DNA of 64,000 nucleotides from Hymenopellis radicata. Lineage: Eukaryota > Basidiomycota > Agaricomycetes > Agaricales > Physalacriaceae. Below the pieces are notes generated by a model that saw only the letters and a program-made list of their open reading frames with translations, had not been told where the DNA came from and made no database searches. Position numbers and translations under genes: made by a program. The DNA is taken from assembly GCA_015501595.1 (NCBI GenBank), contig JADNRX010000076.1, positions 1 through 64,000 on the forward strand, written 5' to 3'. This document shows positions 34,467 to 47,277 of this stretch, one piece after another (within the stretch, counting starts at the first letter, position 1; the number at the start of each line of letters is the position of its first letter).

Positions 34467-36645
34467 TCATGAGAAACCCATGTCCCAAAGATTACTTTCA
34501 TACTTTTGTGCTTGTAACCCATCCTCGTGGTCCACATCCGACTCGTCCGCCAACTCAGCCATCAGCTCATCCTCGTCCGTATCAACCGCCATGAGATCTT
34601 CCTCGTCCGATACATGTGAAAGGTGTGGAGGCAGGCGAACGAGGGGCGCCTGCATCGCCCCGTGCAAGTGGAACATCAATGAAGGCTCCCGTTCCTTTCG
34701 CCCCCCACCTTCCGACGCAATCTGGTCGCAGTCGCCATCGAGATCCTCGGAGGCCTCTTCACCGCTTTCACTATCCCCGCCAGCTGCTGCTTCGTCTTCG
34801 TCACTATTCTCCCTGTCCAAGAACTTGCCAAATAGTTTATCCTTCGATAAGTGCGACGTTCCCATCATCTCCAGGGCATGCTCTATGTGCATATGAGTGA
34901 TCAGCTGCAAGATATATGAGCCAACGACGCATTGCGTGTACTGTGGGAGATATACCTCTTTATCACCCTCATGTCGTCGCCAGACTTTGATATTGGCTTT
35001 AAGTCGGTTTTCTTGTTCGCGAGAGATAATAGAACGGCGAAGAATTTGCGTAATGTAATCGACAATGATGTTGTGCAAAACGTGGATGGTTCCTGCTGAG
35101 AGCGAGCTGCCTACGTCCTTTTCGTCTGCGGGGTTTGAATACGCTTCCTTGTATAATCTGAGGGAGGGTAAATGTCGTGTTCTTGGACATGTAATTCCAA
35201 AACGTACTTCATCATACTGTCAATGGCACCGAGATTGAACAAGTCCATGTTCATTTCATGAAGAGCCGCAGCATCGATGTTATGAGTACGGACGACGTTC
35301 CTGAACTTTTCTCTCTTCGTGAGCCCGGAGAAACGAGGGTGTCGGTATGGAGGAGGACCATCACCATTCGGAGCCGGTTCCGGACGAGTGGAAGTGGAAG
35401 CGCCAGGTTGCTGAATTTCCGGAAGCTCGTCCGGCTCAGAGTCGTCCGAATCAACAACGTACGTCGCAGACTTGAATTTGGGAGGAACAGGGTCCTTGGG
35501 GGGCAAGACTTTCCGTTTTCGGCCCGTGCTCAGAACGCCCATATCCTCGTTGACTGGGGTTCCGTTGGCTGCAGCCCGTTTACGTCTCATGTACATTCTA
35601 TTTTGGAGGCGCCGACGAGACTTTGGCGAGAGGCTGCCTAGATCTGGTGATACGGCTTCACCTGGTTCCATGATAGTAATTACCGAGCGAGATGGTGGCG
35701 TCGGCAACGTTTGGGGGTTTGATTCGGGAGCTGTTGGAGGGACCAGAGGGTCGTCCGACACGGGACGCGCTGCCTTCAACATTGCAGCGGATTCGGCAAT
35801 AAGGACGGGGTCAATGGGAATGTCTATCTGTCGGTGAGAAGAAGGAGATGGTGGGGTGGTGGTAGTGGTAGATCTGGGGTACGCGACACTCCCTCCGTAG
35901 ATGCAGCTACAGGCTCTACTAGTTGGTCAACAGCATGTTTAGAATCCTCTGCAACCAAGATTTTGTGTAGAACGCGAATTTGGACTGAATCAAGAGACAA
36001 TAGAGCGTGTTCCTTGTCCCAGGCAGACTCCTGGTCCCTTTTCCAGGCACTGAACTGCTGCTTGAGCTGTTTTCGCTGCTGTTTGTCCGTGATGTCCCCG
36101 AGAATGCGCGCTTCCTCAGATTTCACCATCTCCTCACGTTGTTTTCTCGTCTCCGCGATGTCCCATGACCCTTCAAGCGAACTCAGTCTGGCCCCATGTT
36201 GCTCCTCCAATGCCACCCAATCGTCCGATACTTCCATTGCAATATCAAGATCGCGTCTTTCCACGCGACTGGAGGTATTCGAGCCCTCAGCCGATGCTTC
36301 GGCCAATAAGTCAATGTACGTGCAGACATCAACGATTGTTTTATGTTCCAATTGGTTCGCAATAAGATCTGGCCGTAGTGCTGAGTAGATAGACAGGCCA
36401 TGGAAGAATATGTTCTTCTCGGTTGGTGTCCAATAACCGGTCGGGGGAATGTACGAGGAAGGCAGAGACTGGCCGTCGTCGCCAGCGAGATGCGCGCGAA
36501 ACTGGGCTAGATGTTCACGAAAGAGAGAGGAATATATCGAGGAGCTATCGTTGTCCGTGCCATCGTCGTCGCTGTCCATGACGCCGAGACATTGAAGGTC
36601 AAGAGAAAAAACCCTAGTTGCCTTATTGGGACGCTCGTCCGCCAT
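34467..36645 (-). CDS. RRN5-like Pol I initiation factor (SANT-like)
   Basis: Starts MADERPNKATRVFSLDLQCL at 36645. The SANT-like segment reads IPPTGYWTPTEKNIFFHGLS and is followed by helices (LRPDLIANQLEHKTIVDVCT). An intron near 35,870 joins into IPVDPVLIAESAA. The middle is Ser/Pro-rich with basic clusters (RKRKVLPPKDPVPPKF). The C-terminal part is helical (ALHEMNMDLFNLGAIDSMMK) and then very acidic, ending NLWDMGFS. RRN5 is part of the upstream activation factor for rDNA transcription by Pol I; I base the name on layout and the SANT region, not on a catalytic motif. It is convergent with RPC25, 145 bp apart. Confidence 0.6.
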
Positions 36646-37161
36646 TTTCGATCAACCATACTTATCAAGGTGAGGCCACATTTTAGCTATAGACTTCGCT
36701 AGAGTGCTATACATAGGAAAAACTATCCGGAGTACAATTTTATCTTCCCAGAATAAGTAACGGCTTTCAAAAAATCTGTGTAGTTTGCGTCCATCACCCC
36801 TGCACAAGAGAGTACGCATATATTTTGCAGGGTCGCGTCCATTGTACACCTAGTATGCAGTGAACGTTCCGAGGACCTACGGAGGCCAGAATGTATAAAG
36901 GAGTGAGATTTGAGCTGTCCACAGTGTGCCCGTTTCTCTGATGCTAGTCTGTGGCGCGCTGGACACCTCGGAGCTCGTGTCGATACGTTCAACATCAACA
37001 ACGGGCGTTCTATCCATTGTTCACCTCTGATCTTCATCATCATATGCCTGTGGCGTCGATAGGATACAAGACGGTAAAGTGCTGCCATTATTCGGGACGC
37101 ATTAAACAAGTGTAAATAGATTCCACAGCGCATACATTCGAGAGCCGCCTCGGGCCTCCAA
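36646..37161. other. Intergenic, no gene seen
   Basis: 516 bp between the RRN5-like start and the adenylating-enzyme stop, both on minus. Overlapping ORFs on the minus strand are not conserved. It should hold the RRN5-like promoter. Confidence 0.4.
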
Positions 37162-39875
37162 TCAAAGGTTGGCCGTAGGCTGGGATCGCAACCCAGCAAA
37201 CTGTCGTTGTTCCCAGTGGAAGCGCGCAATCTGCCGGATTTCCGCTTTGATGATTTTACCAGAGGGTGTGAGTTCTGTTCGTGATATTCATTTTCTTATC
37301 CCGGTGTTCAGCGTTGCTCTTACCGAAAGGTTCGTCGCGGATGACGATCATCACCGGCACCGCAAAACGTGGCAGCCTTTGGGAGAGTGTCAGTGGGCAT
37401 GACCAGGACATGACGAAGGCATCACATACAGCTCACGAGCCATCAACATCAATGACGATTCAGTCACTTGTCCTCGGTACGCAGGCTTGATGGAAACCAC
37501 TGCGGTAACGAGTTCGCCGAGTCGTTTATCAGGGACTCCAACGGCCGCTGCTTCCAAAACCCGAGGATCAGTGTGCAGCGCATTTTCAACAGTTACAGAG
37601 GACTGCAACACTCGGTGTCATTACTTCGACTCGTGTCCACCTTTCGATCACATACCACATTCTCTCCGCCGCGGATAATGATGTCCTTTACTACAACGAC
37701 ACATTAGTTTATCCGCCCGCAAGCCGCACAATGGGAAGACGCACTTCTATCCTTGATATAGAGAAATCCTTCCTCGTCGAGCACGCCAATATCACCGGTT
37801 TTCAGCCATCCGTCCGCAGTCAATATTTTATGGGTTGCTTCTGGATCGCGCCAATAACCTTTCATGACATTCGGTCCGCGTCTTTGACCGTAGATCAGCT
37901 GAACCGACTCATGGCAATTATTTTCGGAAGCCACTCACATCCAAACTTCTCCCACTCGACCAGGGGATAGGCAGGTATCCCCCGCCATAATCAGGACGTC
38001 GTTGACTGGACACGCTCGCCCTCTGGTTCAGATTAGGAAGCGAAACTTGCGATGGAGTCGGCTAGACTAACGTGCTATTCGGTCGCAATTCATAATCTTC
38101 ACCGGCATTCTGCAGAAGAGGACGTCAGAGCCGGAGCGAGCAGGTAATAAACACTTACAGTAACAGAAATTGAGTTTGTCTCCGTTAGTCCGTATCCTTG
38201 GCTTCTAGAGCTACTATAAATTTGCAAATTCTTTGCATCTGTGGCGCGACGCACAGCTGAGCTTTTGGGAATACTTGCTTAGCTCTTGCAGCAAGGACAT
38301 CTGGTGCTGCGCAACCACCAAAGAATAATCCTTCAAGTGGAAATCCAGCTAGAGAGCTATCCATGAGATCAGACACCATGGCAGGGACACTGTGCAACGT
38401 ATTAGCCGAGCATGTGTATGAGCATAAATCAACTAACCCTCCCGCCACACAGACGTTCTCTCGTCTGATAAGGCTAAAACATCCAGTAAGCGAAATAGTA
38501 CACCGAGCTGCCCGAAGGCGACTCACTTGGCACCTATAAGGTTCTGAGTCGGTTACAATGGATACATCTTGAGACAAAATTTACCTTCTTCTGGTATCCA
38601 TTTTCGCATCAACACTATCTTCATGCCATTCATAGTTGCCATCATCTAAGAACCGAAATTAATTGGCGGCTCCGCTAAAAATCCCAGCACTCACGGAATA
38701 GCTGGTCGTTCCGGTGACATGAAAGAGCGGTACGGCAACCAACGCGCCTTTTTGAATGCTAGACGGCCCAGAAGAAGGATCGTCGCCTCTTCGTATAGCA
38801 GCCCTTTTTCCGCCAACGATGGTCTAAATTCCGGATGAGCTACACGCCGAAAGACAGCTCGATCGGAAAAAAACGCGTACATTTAAGACGTTCGTAAGAA
38901 ACTGACGCTGGGTACTCAGAACGCCTTTTGGGAGACCTGTTGTACCTATATGGCGCGTCGTAAATCTGTCGAGGCGTCGAGAGCGAATCCTACCTGACGT
39001 GAACATTATGGCGGCGTTGTCCTCGGGGTGAATGTAAGGATATGACTCGGCCAAAACACTCTGCACTTCTCCGGAATAGTGTTCAAGAACGTCGTGATAG
39101 GATTCGGTTCCCTAGAAAGGGGTTCGTGAGGAGGACAGTCGAGAATGAGGACACCCGAAAGATCGTTCTCTGTGTAGATCGAGGGGAGGATAGGTTCGAG
39201 TTTGACGGCTCGTTCGTGGTCGACAATGAGAAGTTTGCACTGCGTATGAACAAGACAGTATTTGAGTGGATCGGTGGGCAGCCATCTGGAATTATTAAAT
39301 AGCCTATCGTGTAGGACAGAAGTTCCGGTGCTCACGCATTCACGAGAACGGGGACGGCTCCAAGAAGGTCTGAAGAATGCTCAGATGAATACGACGAGGC
39401 CGGTAATGGGAGCTGGCGCACGAGAGGCCCAAAAGTTAATCAGATATTCTGAACAGTTGCGAGAGCATATGCCGATTCTATCCCCTACATGGATTATCAT
39501 ATCGGGTGGAGAATTACGCAGGATAACACGAATACTGACCTTTCCTCACGCCGTACGCGCTGTAAAATATAGCCGCGAGCCTCGTTGCCTGTTGGTGAAC
39601 TTGCCCATAGGTCAATCGCTCGTTTTCAAAGACAATATAGACCCGTTCGTGGTATTTGCTGACGGCCCAAAGCCAAAAGGCGCGTAGAGATGAGGGCAAA
39701 TTTTTGTAAACACGTAGTAGTCGTCCGTCAACCAAGCGTGTTTCCATTTCGTGAGGGCATCCGGGACCGCAGAGTATTGCATCAGCTAAAGGGAGATATG
39801 GATGACATCGTGGTGGTGGCTTGGAAGAAGGGTACACTCACTTTCTGTTAGGGAGCGGTGTGGCGTTTGAACCAT
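37162..39875 (-). CDS. Acyl-CoA synthetase, 4-coumarate-CoA-ligase-like (ANL family)
   Basis: The start [12 protein letters not shown] (39875) joins after one intron to [20 protein letters not shown]. Adenylation motifs appear in order: the P-loop-like [16 protein letters not shown] (39,020-38,930), [15 protein letters not shown] (38,740), [20 protein letters not shown] with [18 protein letters not shown] (37,870), and the catalytic Lys region [15 protein letters not shown] at the end. Family members form an acyl-adenylate and transfer it to CoA. The substrate (aromatic or medium-chain acid) cannot be told. About ten introns of normal size split the gene; one near 38,850 resolves an apparent break, giving [15 protein letters not shown]. 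The gene looks intact. Confidence 0.82.
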
Positions 39876-41038
39876 GGCGGCAGAGAAGGAATAGGAGGAA
39901 GAGGTTGCGAGAAAGAAGCGTCCGGCTGATGTATTGGTTTATCTTTTATAACAAATTCACGACCGCAACCTGACATTCATAGAACTTCTTGACTGTACCT
40001 ACTCAAGTGATATTTTTGAGAATAGTCTGCGCATCTCCGAGGAATCGACCGTTCCCGCGGTTGTGGCAACTTTTGCCGGGAAGCGGCCTAGACGGAAACC
40101 GGGTCGGTTAGCCGCTTTCGATATGTTTTGATCCAGCTACTCCGAATGCCGAAGCGCTTAGCGAGGTCGAAATCCGTGAAAGAAAACTCTTACACCCAGA
40201 GAATAGTGCCCTGAAATCTCGTGGAAGAGACAAAGGGTATCATAAACGCCATGAACAACAGAGCCGATTGAGAAAATCGCCGGGAAACCAACTGTAGGCC
40301 ATGGAGCATAAGCCTCGAAAGGTCGAATCAGCCTGAATCACCGGGTTTCATCAGTTAACGCTGAGCTATAGCGCAGGAACGGGTTAGTTGAATGCTGGGC
40401 GGTGCTAAAAGGGTATTTCCTGTCAGCGTGCCGCAAGTTGTAATGCAAGCCTTCAAATACGAGTCGCAGCGCCGACTAGCTTCTGACGGTGTTATGACGA
40501 GGGACTGAACTCCACCGATGGTACACGCATGCCGTTGGGGATACTCTGTGCCTTGTTACTTTACATCCGAGCGAGTGATGTGGATACAGCGGCGAAGTCC
40601 GTCAAGAGTCAGCCACCGTTCCCGATAGATGTGACTTTAGCAGACTGAGACGGCTAAGGTCCTTCCATGTCGGAAGAAGTCCAGATTCAAGTGAAAAGAA
40701 CGATTGGCATGGAAAGCCTTTAGACTCGACGCTGGGGTCGATCATGGAAGGCGTAGGTGCTTAGAGCATTTCAGCAGACCGCGTCAAAGGGGAACTCGGA
40801 CAGGTTACTTGAAGTCTTGATCCAAGCAGCGACAAGGTCGCGATAACCTGAGCATCCCTGGAAGACGTTGATTCCGTGGGAACGTATAGTGGCCCAATAA
40901 CGTCGGACAGACGATGGTATACCTGCTTCAAAAGCGAGATCGTCGTTTTTTTTGTTATTAACTTGGGACGTGAGATCACGTTGTTAACCCTAACCTGAAG
41001 GGCGAGTCAGCAGTATTACTGTGTGCTCGACCACCATC
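39876..41038. other. 1.16 kb without a supported gene
   Basis: Only short, unconserved ORFs occur here. A TTAACCCTAACCTG piece near 40,985 resembles one and a half telomere units, close to the RPB3 start. The region should hold the promoters of the adenylating enzyme and of RPB3. I could not identify a transposon remnant. Confidence 0.35.
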
Positions 41039-42437
41039 ATGCAAACGGACCTCGTCGAGCCTACAGTCCGAATTCGCGAACTAAAAAAGGACCGCGTCAA
41101 TTTCGTGCTGGAGAATGTCGACCTTGCGTATATCCAGCGTTTTCCGCTTTTTTCGCGTCTGACTAGGCCGTAGTTTCGCCAATTCTCTGCGCAGAGTCAT
41201 GATGGCCGACATCCCGACTATTGGTGCGCCACTTTTTTTTGTCGTCGCCGCTCTGGTCCTCATTATGAGCAGCAATTGACTTGGTCGAAATCCAAACAAA
41301 CCTGACAGTCCTTCCGGATGAGTTCATAGCGCACAGACTGGGCATGGTGCCGTTAGTGAGCACGAACTGTGATGAAGCCATGAAGTACAACAGGGTGCGT
41401 CATCTTTATTTTTTCGCGCCTCCGGCTCAAGGCCTCCTAGGATTGCAATTGCATCTCGTTCTGCGATTACTGTTCAATCAGACTCGAACTGGACGTACGT
41501 TGTGACGAAGCAGTAACAATGGACATAACAAGCAATCACCTCGAAGTCGTCGCGCATCAGGAAGACTCCATGTTAGAAAGTGGTGACGAGCTATCGAAGC
41601 GTAGCCATGATTTCGGTCACCCGGTTGGGAAGGGTGAGCCAGGTTCCACTTTTATTGGCACCTTACCCATTCCCAAACAGGCATCGCTGGCGTCCCACCC
41701 GTCTTATTATGCAAAATAAGAAAAGGGCAGTCGCTCAAAATGACATGCATTGCGAAGAAGGTCTGCACAATCACCTTCTGATATGGTGCTTAACCCAATC
41801 TTTTCATAGGGTATAGCAAAAGAACACGCCAAGTGGTCACCATGTTCAGCCGTGTCTTTCGAATATGATCCTTACAACAAACTTCGACATACAACGTACT
41901 GGTTCGAGATCAATGAACGGGACGAATGGCCTTTAAGCGACAACAAGTTGGAGGAAGATCCACCGCGCGACGACGAGCTCTTCGACTTCAACGCTAAACC
42001 CAACAAGTTTTATTTCGAAGTAGAGACAGATGGGAGTCTCGGTCCCCAAGAAGTGGTTCTCAAGGTTGGTACCAATTCAAGTCCATTATTCCCGTCTTGT
42101 CTTCTCAAATGTAATCTAGGGCTTAGCGGAACTACAGAAAAAACTAGCTAACCTTATTTTGGGCTTGAAGTCGGACGATCTGGATGGTATGCTCCCGGGC
42201 GGCGACATGGATACGCGGTACGAGAAGGATGCAGGTGGTGGCGCAGGCTGGGGAAGCAATAATGCATGGGATCAGGGTGGAGACGCTTGGACCCGTCCTC
42301 CCGATGCTCCTGCAGACTGGGTAGGGTGGGCCAGTCCGAAAGCTCCTGGAGACCCGCAAATAGGTTGGACAAGTCCCAAGGTGCCCGACAACAGTAACAA
42401 TAACAACAACAGCAACATGGCGGGATGGTCATTATAG
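41039..42437 (+). CDS. RPB3: RNA polymerase II subunit RPB3
   Basis: Seven exons: 41039-41127, 41174-41223, 41273-41394, 41441-41633, 41681-41760, 41810-42064 and 42120-42437. They join into [60 protein letters not shown] and [20 protein letters not shown]. The zinc-binding Cys pattern (CNC, CDYC) and the RPB3/RPC40 alpha motif are present. RPB3 pairs with RPB11 to start assembly of Pol II. The C-terminus is Gly/Pro/Trp-rich with an Asn run (near 42,400), which is lineage-specific. Introns are 45-55 nt with correct phases throughout. I see no break. Confidence 0.92.
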
Positions 42438-42706
42438 CTTGATGTCGTTATTTCTATAGTTCTATGGAGGTAGGTGCTCATAAGTGTATGATAGATGCGT
42501 GGTATAAATGTGTATCAAACATTGCAAGATATTAAGCAGGACAGACTATTTACATCACTGTTCTTTTTCGTGGACGTGTCGCTATTGCTAGCACTCATAA
42601 AATATTACGAAACGTAACCGACAGATAGTCCTAAACAACGGCCTAAGATTGTCTGTTGTTAAAATAAATCCAGAAAACAAGGTGCAGTCCATTCCAGAAC
42701 GGGAAG

Positions 42707-45700
42707 TCATTTCGAGTACTTTGAACCTTGTGGCAATTGCCCAGATGGCGAAGCTGTAGGCATCGTGGTGGCACTCGGCATTTGGAACGCAGACGAAGCT
42801 GTAGGCCTGTAGCTGTCATCGGAGAGACCACGCCTAGGGCTGGTCATATGCAGTTCATCTGCTTCGCCAAACACGCTGTCATCACCAACTGCAGTACGTG
42901 TATAAGTCAATGTGAAGTTATCGAAGACTCGTGCTTACCGATAGCAGCGTTCGAATCAGAAAGGTTCCAACCGCCGACATGAGGAACATGGGAAGGTTGA
43001 TGAGCTTCATCCGATGCTCGTTGTTGCTCTTCGGCTTTGACTTCGTCCCACGGTACTTGCGTGTAACGCTTCGGACCAGTGGCACGTGAGGGTTGCCACT
43101 TGGTCCATAAATGCCAACTTCAGCTAGAGCAGTCTTCAGCGCACAAACCCATTTGTTGCGGCGCCTCGCTATTGAGCGGTAAGTAGCTGCTTAAAGCGTA
43201 TCGCATCTAGAAATTACCTTTCAGTCCGTCGAGCTGCCCGTTACTCTTATACTTGATCTCAGCGGAAAGAGTAATCATTTCCTGCGCTGGGTAGTCGAGT
43301 ACTTGAACATCAAACACGGGTTGGTAGTCTCGGCGTTCTGCTTTGACGAATTGCAACATGTTGTTTCGAAGACGTTCTATATCTTCGAAGGTGGTGTTGT
43401 ACGCCACATCAAACTTGAAGTCTTCACTCATCTACAGCGTTGAAAATAGAATTGAGTCTACACAATGATTCGACAAGATAATGCACGTACCGGGGGGCTT
43501 CGTCGAATGTTGTGTATGAACTAAACTGAGGTTAGTAAACATCAATCAAGCAATATGATCACTGACATGAGTGTTCAGCACACTATTGGGCACCTGAACG
43601 CAAACTCCATCCACGTTCAGGAAGATGGTACTTAAAAGCCGGATTTCTTTGACCGTATATGCGACAGTGTCGATGTCAACCCTATCGCCCACATCGAAGG
43701 GGTGACGAATGAACAAGAAGATGATACTCGTCAAAACATCAGACAAGGTGGAACCGATGAGCCAGCTCAATCCTGCATCAGATCGTTTAATGTTTTGTCG
43801 ATAAGAGTAGGAATGCGCTTACCGAGAACAAATGTTCCAGCACCAGTGACGACAGTTGACAGCTCTGCTTCCTGAAAGTACAAGTGAGGCCGTGTAGATT
43901 TATTGGAAAGGAGCCATACCAGGCAGATGGCGATGATCAACAGAGCAGCAACACAGTACAGACTCATGAAGATATTGTCCAACCTTCCAACAGCGCTATC
44001 AAGATCTTGCATGGAATGTTCAATCGAGAGTTGCTCGCGGTGGAATTCCCTAGCCCATTTCATCAGCGCATGATCAATGATTGACCAATGGAACGAACAT
44101 GCAAGCCATTTCCATCTCGTCTCGTGAGGCATCACCATTAGAGTCTTGGTCGAAAAGCGCGAAGACATGGTCGGCTTCCTCCGGAGTTGAAAAGAAACGC
44201 TGAATGTCCTGAACGAATACGTAGTCGGATCCAGGTTGAACGAATGAATAGAACAGTCTACGCGCTAGCTATAATTCATTGAGTGTCGAACGGGTAATAG
44301 TCATGTATATACGAACTAGTCGGGACTTGTTCGCAGATTCCAGAGCCGTCTTGACCATGGCTTGGGGCGAATTAGGTTGGAGAACGGAGCTACCGGTCAA
44401 ATTAATGACTGCCACTGTATGCGGCATGAATATCCTACCTGCCCGCAATTTCAGACTGGAGACCACGTCTGAATGAGTAATTGATTGGGGGAGGTTGTTG
44501 ATCAACTTACTGCGACATTGCCAAAAGCAGTGGTAGTTGTAGTCGCCGCGATACGAACACCCTTCATTGCACGTTTGAAGATTTTCTTGGGATTAACGCT
44601 GGCGCTCTTGGCATGAGAGGCCTTCAGTGTATCCGAACGACCGGGGATATCCGAAGAGTGTCGGTATAGGGTGACGAGTGAGCGAACTGCGAACTTCTGA
44701 TCGGCTATACGCTCTATAGCGGAAGACGGTGTTTTCAGAGGCACAGAACTAGGACGTGTACGGGACTTACCAGCGTACGACCGTTCATGGAACTTGCCGG
44801 CTATCCACTGAATGGCAAACTTCTCTGCGAGAAGGACCGCCGAGCAGAGATAGAAACCGAATAGGAATCGACCGATGAGATTGACAATCCGAACAGACTT
44901 GTCAGAGGCATTCGAGTCTTGATGACTGTCGATGACCGGATTCCATGTAATCCACATGGCCAGCGACCACGCAAAGAAAGCAACATAACTGTGGATGGGA
45001 AGTAAGAGAAGAGGCGATATGGAAAAAATAGGGTACCTTACCGATGCAGCGCGCCGGCCCAGTCAATGTATTTCCGAGTACCAACGGCGACGACACCAAC
45101 AGTAGCGCGGATTATAGGCGGTAGCAAGCGTCTGATAGAGATGCATTTCTTTGAGGTTTGAGAAGGACTGAGAACTTAGGGCCACGTACGATCCAGCCAA
45201 CGCCACCCACCAACCTGCTCCAATGTTAATACCGTGATAAATAGGGCCTGGGCGTAGACTCACCTCCCCACACTATGCTGAGCCAGATACTCCACCATAA
45301 CAGCTTGACGCCCCAGATCTACGTGACATTACATGGCTGTTTGCAGATCGCAAGAAGATACGACTCACATTGCCGTTGGGAGAAGTGCCGGTCAACTGCA
45401 GGATGGCAGGAATCCAGATAACAGCCAATACTGGGACGATAAAGAGGATCCATCGCGTTACGATTGAGACGTTCAGTAGATAGTGATAGAATTTGGAGAC
45501 CTGTGAGCAGGGATTAGCGTGTCAAGGGCCAAAGACAACTGAACGAACACGCCTTGTTCTGTGGCACGTCTCCATCAGCAAAGACAAGATGATTCTGGGT
45601 GGCATTCCTCGAATCAAATTCCTCATAATCATGTTCAAACTTTTTTATGCCGTTCAGCAGATCCCAGCTGGACGAGCGACTTCTTGGCGTGTTTACTGGT

Positions 45701-46008
45701 TCAGACAATTTGGGCATTGTAGGGACCGAGCCATACTGATTTCGGTCAGCGTCGTAGTTCTGGAAGTGAACGCGGCTGACCTCCGGGTCTTCCGTGCGAC
45801 CATACCGCGCACTCGAAGACGGCAACGGCAGCGACGACTGCGACATGGAGGCGCCTCTATCCTGCAATTCCATTCCAGGGGGGTACATTGGAGGAGATGA
45901 GAAAGGAGAAGTGCTAGCGCTGTTGTCACCGCCCCTGAAAGTGACGGGATGGTTCAACGCGACCGGGCTGTACCCGTCTCGAGACCGCTCTCCTGCTCTT
46001 GCACTCAT
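42707..46008 (-). CDS. MscS-type mechanosensitive ion channel with EF hand
   Basis: Starts MSARAGERSRDGYSPVAL at 46008 with a long Ser/Pro-rich cytosolic N-terminus. Several membrane segments follow (45,250-44,800; 44,000-43,800). An EF hand near 44,150 reads VFALFDQDSNGDASRDEMEM, with the Asp/Asn/Asp ligand spacing. The MscS pore and beta domain read GTFVLGKRIPTLIDKTLND and LTSIIFLFIRHPFDVGDRV, then IRLLSTIFLNVDGVCVQVPN. This architecture matches fungal Msy1/Msy2 channels of the ER, which regulate calcium during osmotic shock. The C-terminal tail is Ser/Pro/Thr-rich and ends GQLPQGSKYSK. Many short introns are present and the domain order is complete. Confidence 0.85.
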
Positions 46009-47277
46009 AGCCGACGAGGACAAAGAGCCAATTTCGAAATGGTGTACAGTTCAAGGGGGTTCGTCATACGTCCCATATCACGATAGCCAACTCTCCCACT
46101 CGTTCCCGTGACAACTTCGGGACTGCGCTTCCAGATCTAATTGGGTTTACTCTGTAAGTATGGCGCGTACAAAGTCGTCGACTATCCGGCTTGTACATGA
46201 TGGCGAAAGAGAGAAAGAGAACGGCTACGAATGAGTAACCGTGTCTCATGTATACATAGAGGATTTAATTTGCCGGCTGCGAGATGCGGACATGAGGCCG
46301 ACTAACGTTGGCTTGAATGAAAGCAAGAAATTTCATGAGGCTGGACCAAACGCTTCCCCAAGGCAACACGATATGAGCACTGCGGAGATTACTCGTCTAA
46401 TAACAATCGAAACAGGCGGCCACCAAAGCCCGCCATTAAATGTAAACGTTGAACGTTGCACTGTCAGTGTCAGGCCCGCTGTGGCCCGAATGACTTCATG
46501 TCATTAGACTGGTACGGAAGATTTAGATCTTGGGTCGCTTCGAATGTCCGCGATTTCCGACCTTTTACGACGCCCAATCTCGCCCAATGCAATGACGAAA
46601 CTCCCGGCTGTATAGTTGAGCACTGAGTTCTCGTCATCGTCCCACCGTGGCATCCCGATGTGAATCTTCTTTACACGCATGTTCGAGCACTCGAGTCTCG
46701 ACAACGATGTCGTCCAGGTGTAGATGCGTATACTGGATCGAGGCCGGAACTTGGCCTCATGTCCAGCCCACGACACATCGGATGGACGCCAAAGCCCTTC
46801 ACACATTGTCGCCGGCAGATACTAGGTGTAGATTGATAATTGAGAGGAGATTTCGAGGCCGGTACCCGCCAAGTCGAGCAGGACTAATTTAAGGATTGTG
46901 ACTGCCTTTCAAGGAGTCGCGATCAGGCACTCAGAATGACGTTTTCAGGGTCCACGCCGAGGGACTCCGAGCAGCCCTCCGAGCAGCCTCCGAAGAGGAA
47001 CTGTCCTGAATCTGAACGTTTATTCCAATTGTCGGCATCTCGACGTCGACGGAAGCAACGGTCGTGATGTTTCAGAGTTCCACTAAGTCCTCCACAAATA
47101 AATGAACGCTTTGCCTAGACACAATAAACTGCTCGGAAACGCTAAAAAAACGCGGAATTCGAGGCACATTGACGGGCAGCCTTGAGGTCAAGCGGTCGCA
47201 TGGTCTAGTTCATGCGGAATCACCTGTGTGCCACCGAGAAACTGTCATTTGGATCTGCTCAGCAAAGATATAACTAC
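46009..47277. other. 1.27 kb with one doubtful ORF and a short tandem repeat
   Basis: A minus-strand ORF of 100 codons (46504-46806, true ATG) matches nothing I recognise. The unit CTCCGAGCAGCC is repeated at 46965-46976 and 46978-46989. The rest should be the MscS promoter and the TLG2 3' region. No RNA gene was seen. Confidence 0.35.
46504..46806 (-). CDS. Uncharacterised 100-residue ORF, doubtful
   Basis: The ORF begins MCEGLWRPSDVSWAGHEAKF with an ATG and runs without a stop to 46504. It has no signal peptide, membrane segment or known motif. It lies alone between two well-supported genes. It may be a chance ORF or an exon of a lost gene. Confidence 0.2.
   Translation of the reverse strand: MCEGLWRPSDVSWAGHEAKFRPRSSIRIYTWTTSLSRLECSNMRVKKIHIGMPRWDDDENSVLNYTAGSFVIALGEIGRRKRSEIADIRSDPRSKSSVPV

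Noticed and set aside
38800..38900. Apparent break in the adenylating enzyme
   Set aside because: An intron ending ATTTAG restores [16 protein letters not shown] and leads straight into the next conserved motif.
40975..41000. Telomere-like TTAACCCTAACC near the RPB3 promoter
   Set aside because: Only about two partial units are present; chance cannot be excluded and no other subtelomeric feature is nearby.
33434..42437. Cluster of RPC25, RRN5-like and RPB3 as a polymerase gene cluster
   Set aside because: The genes are on different strands, interrupted by unrelated genes, and fungi do not use operons; chance is the simpler explanation.
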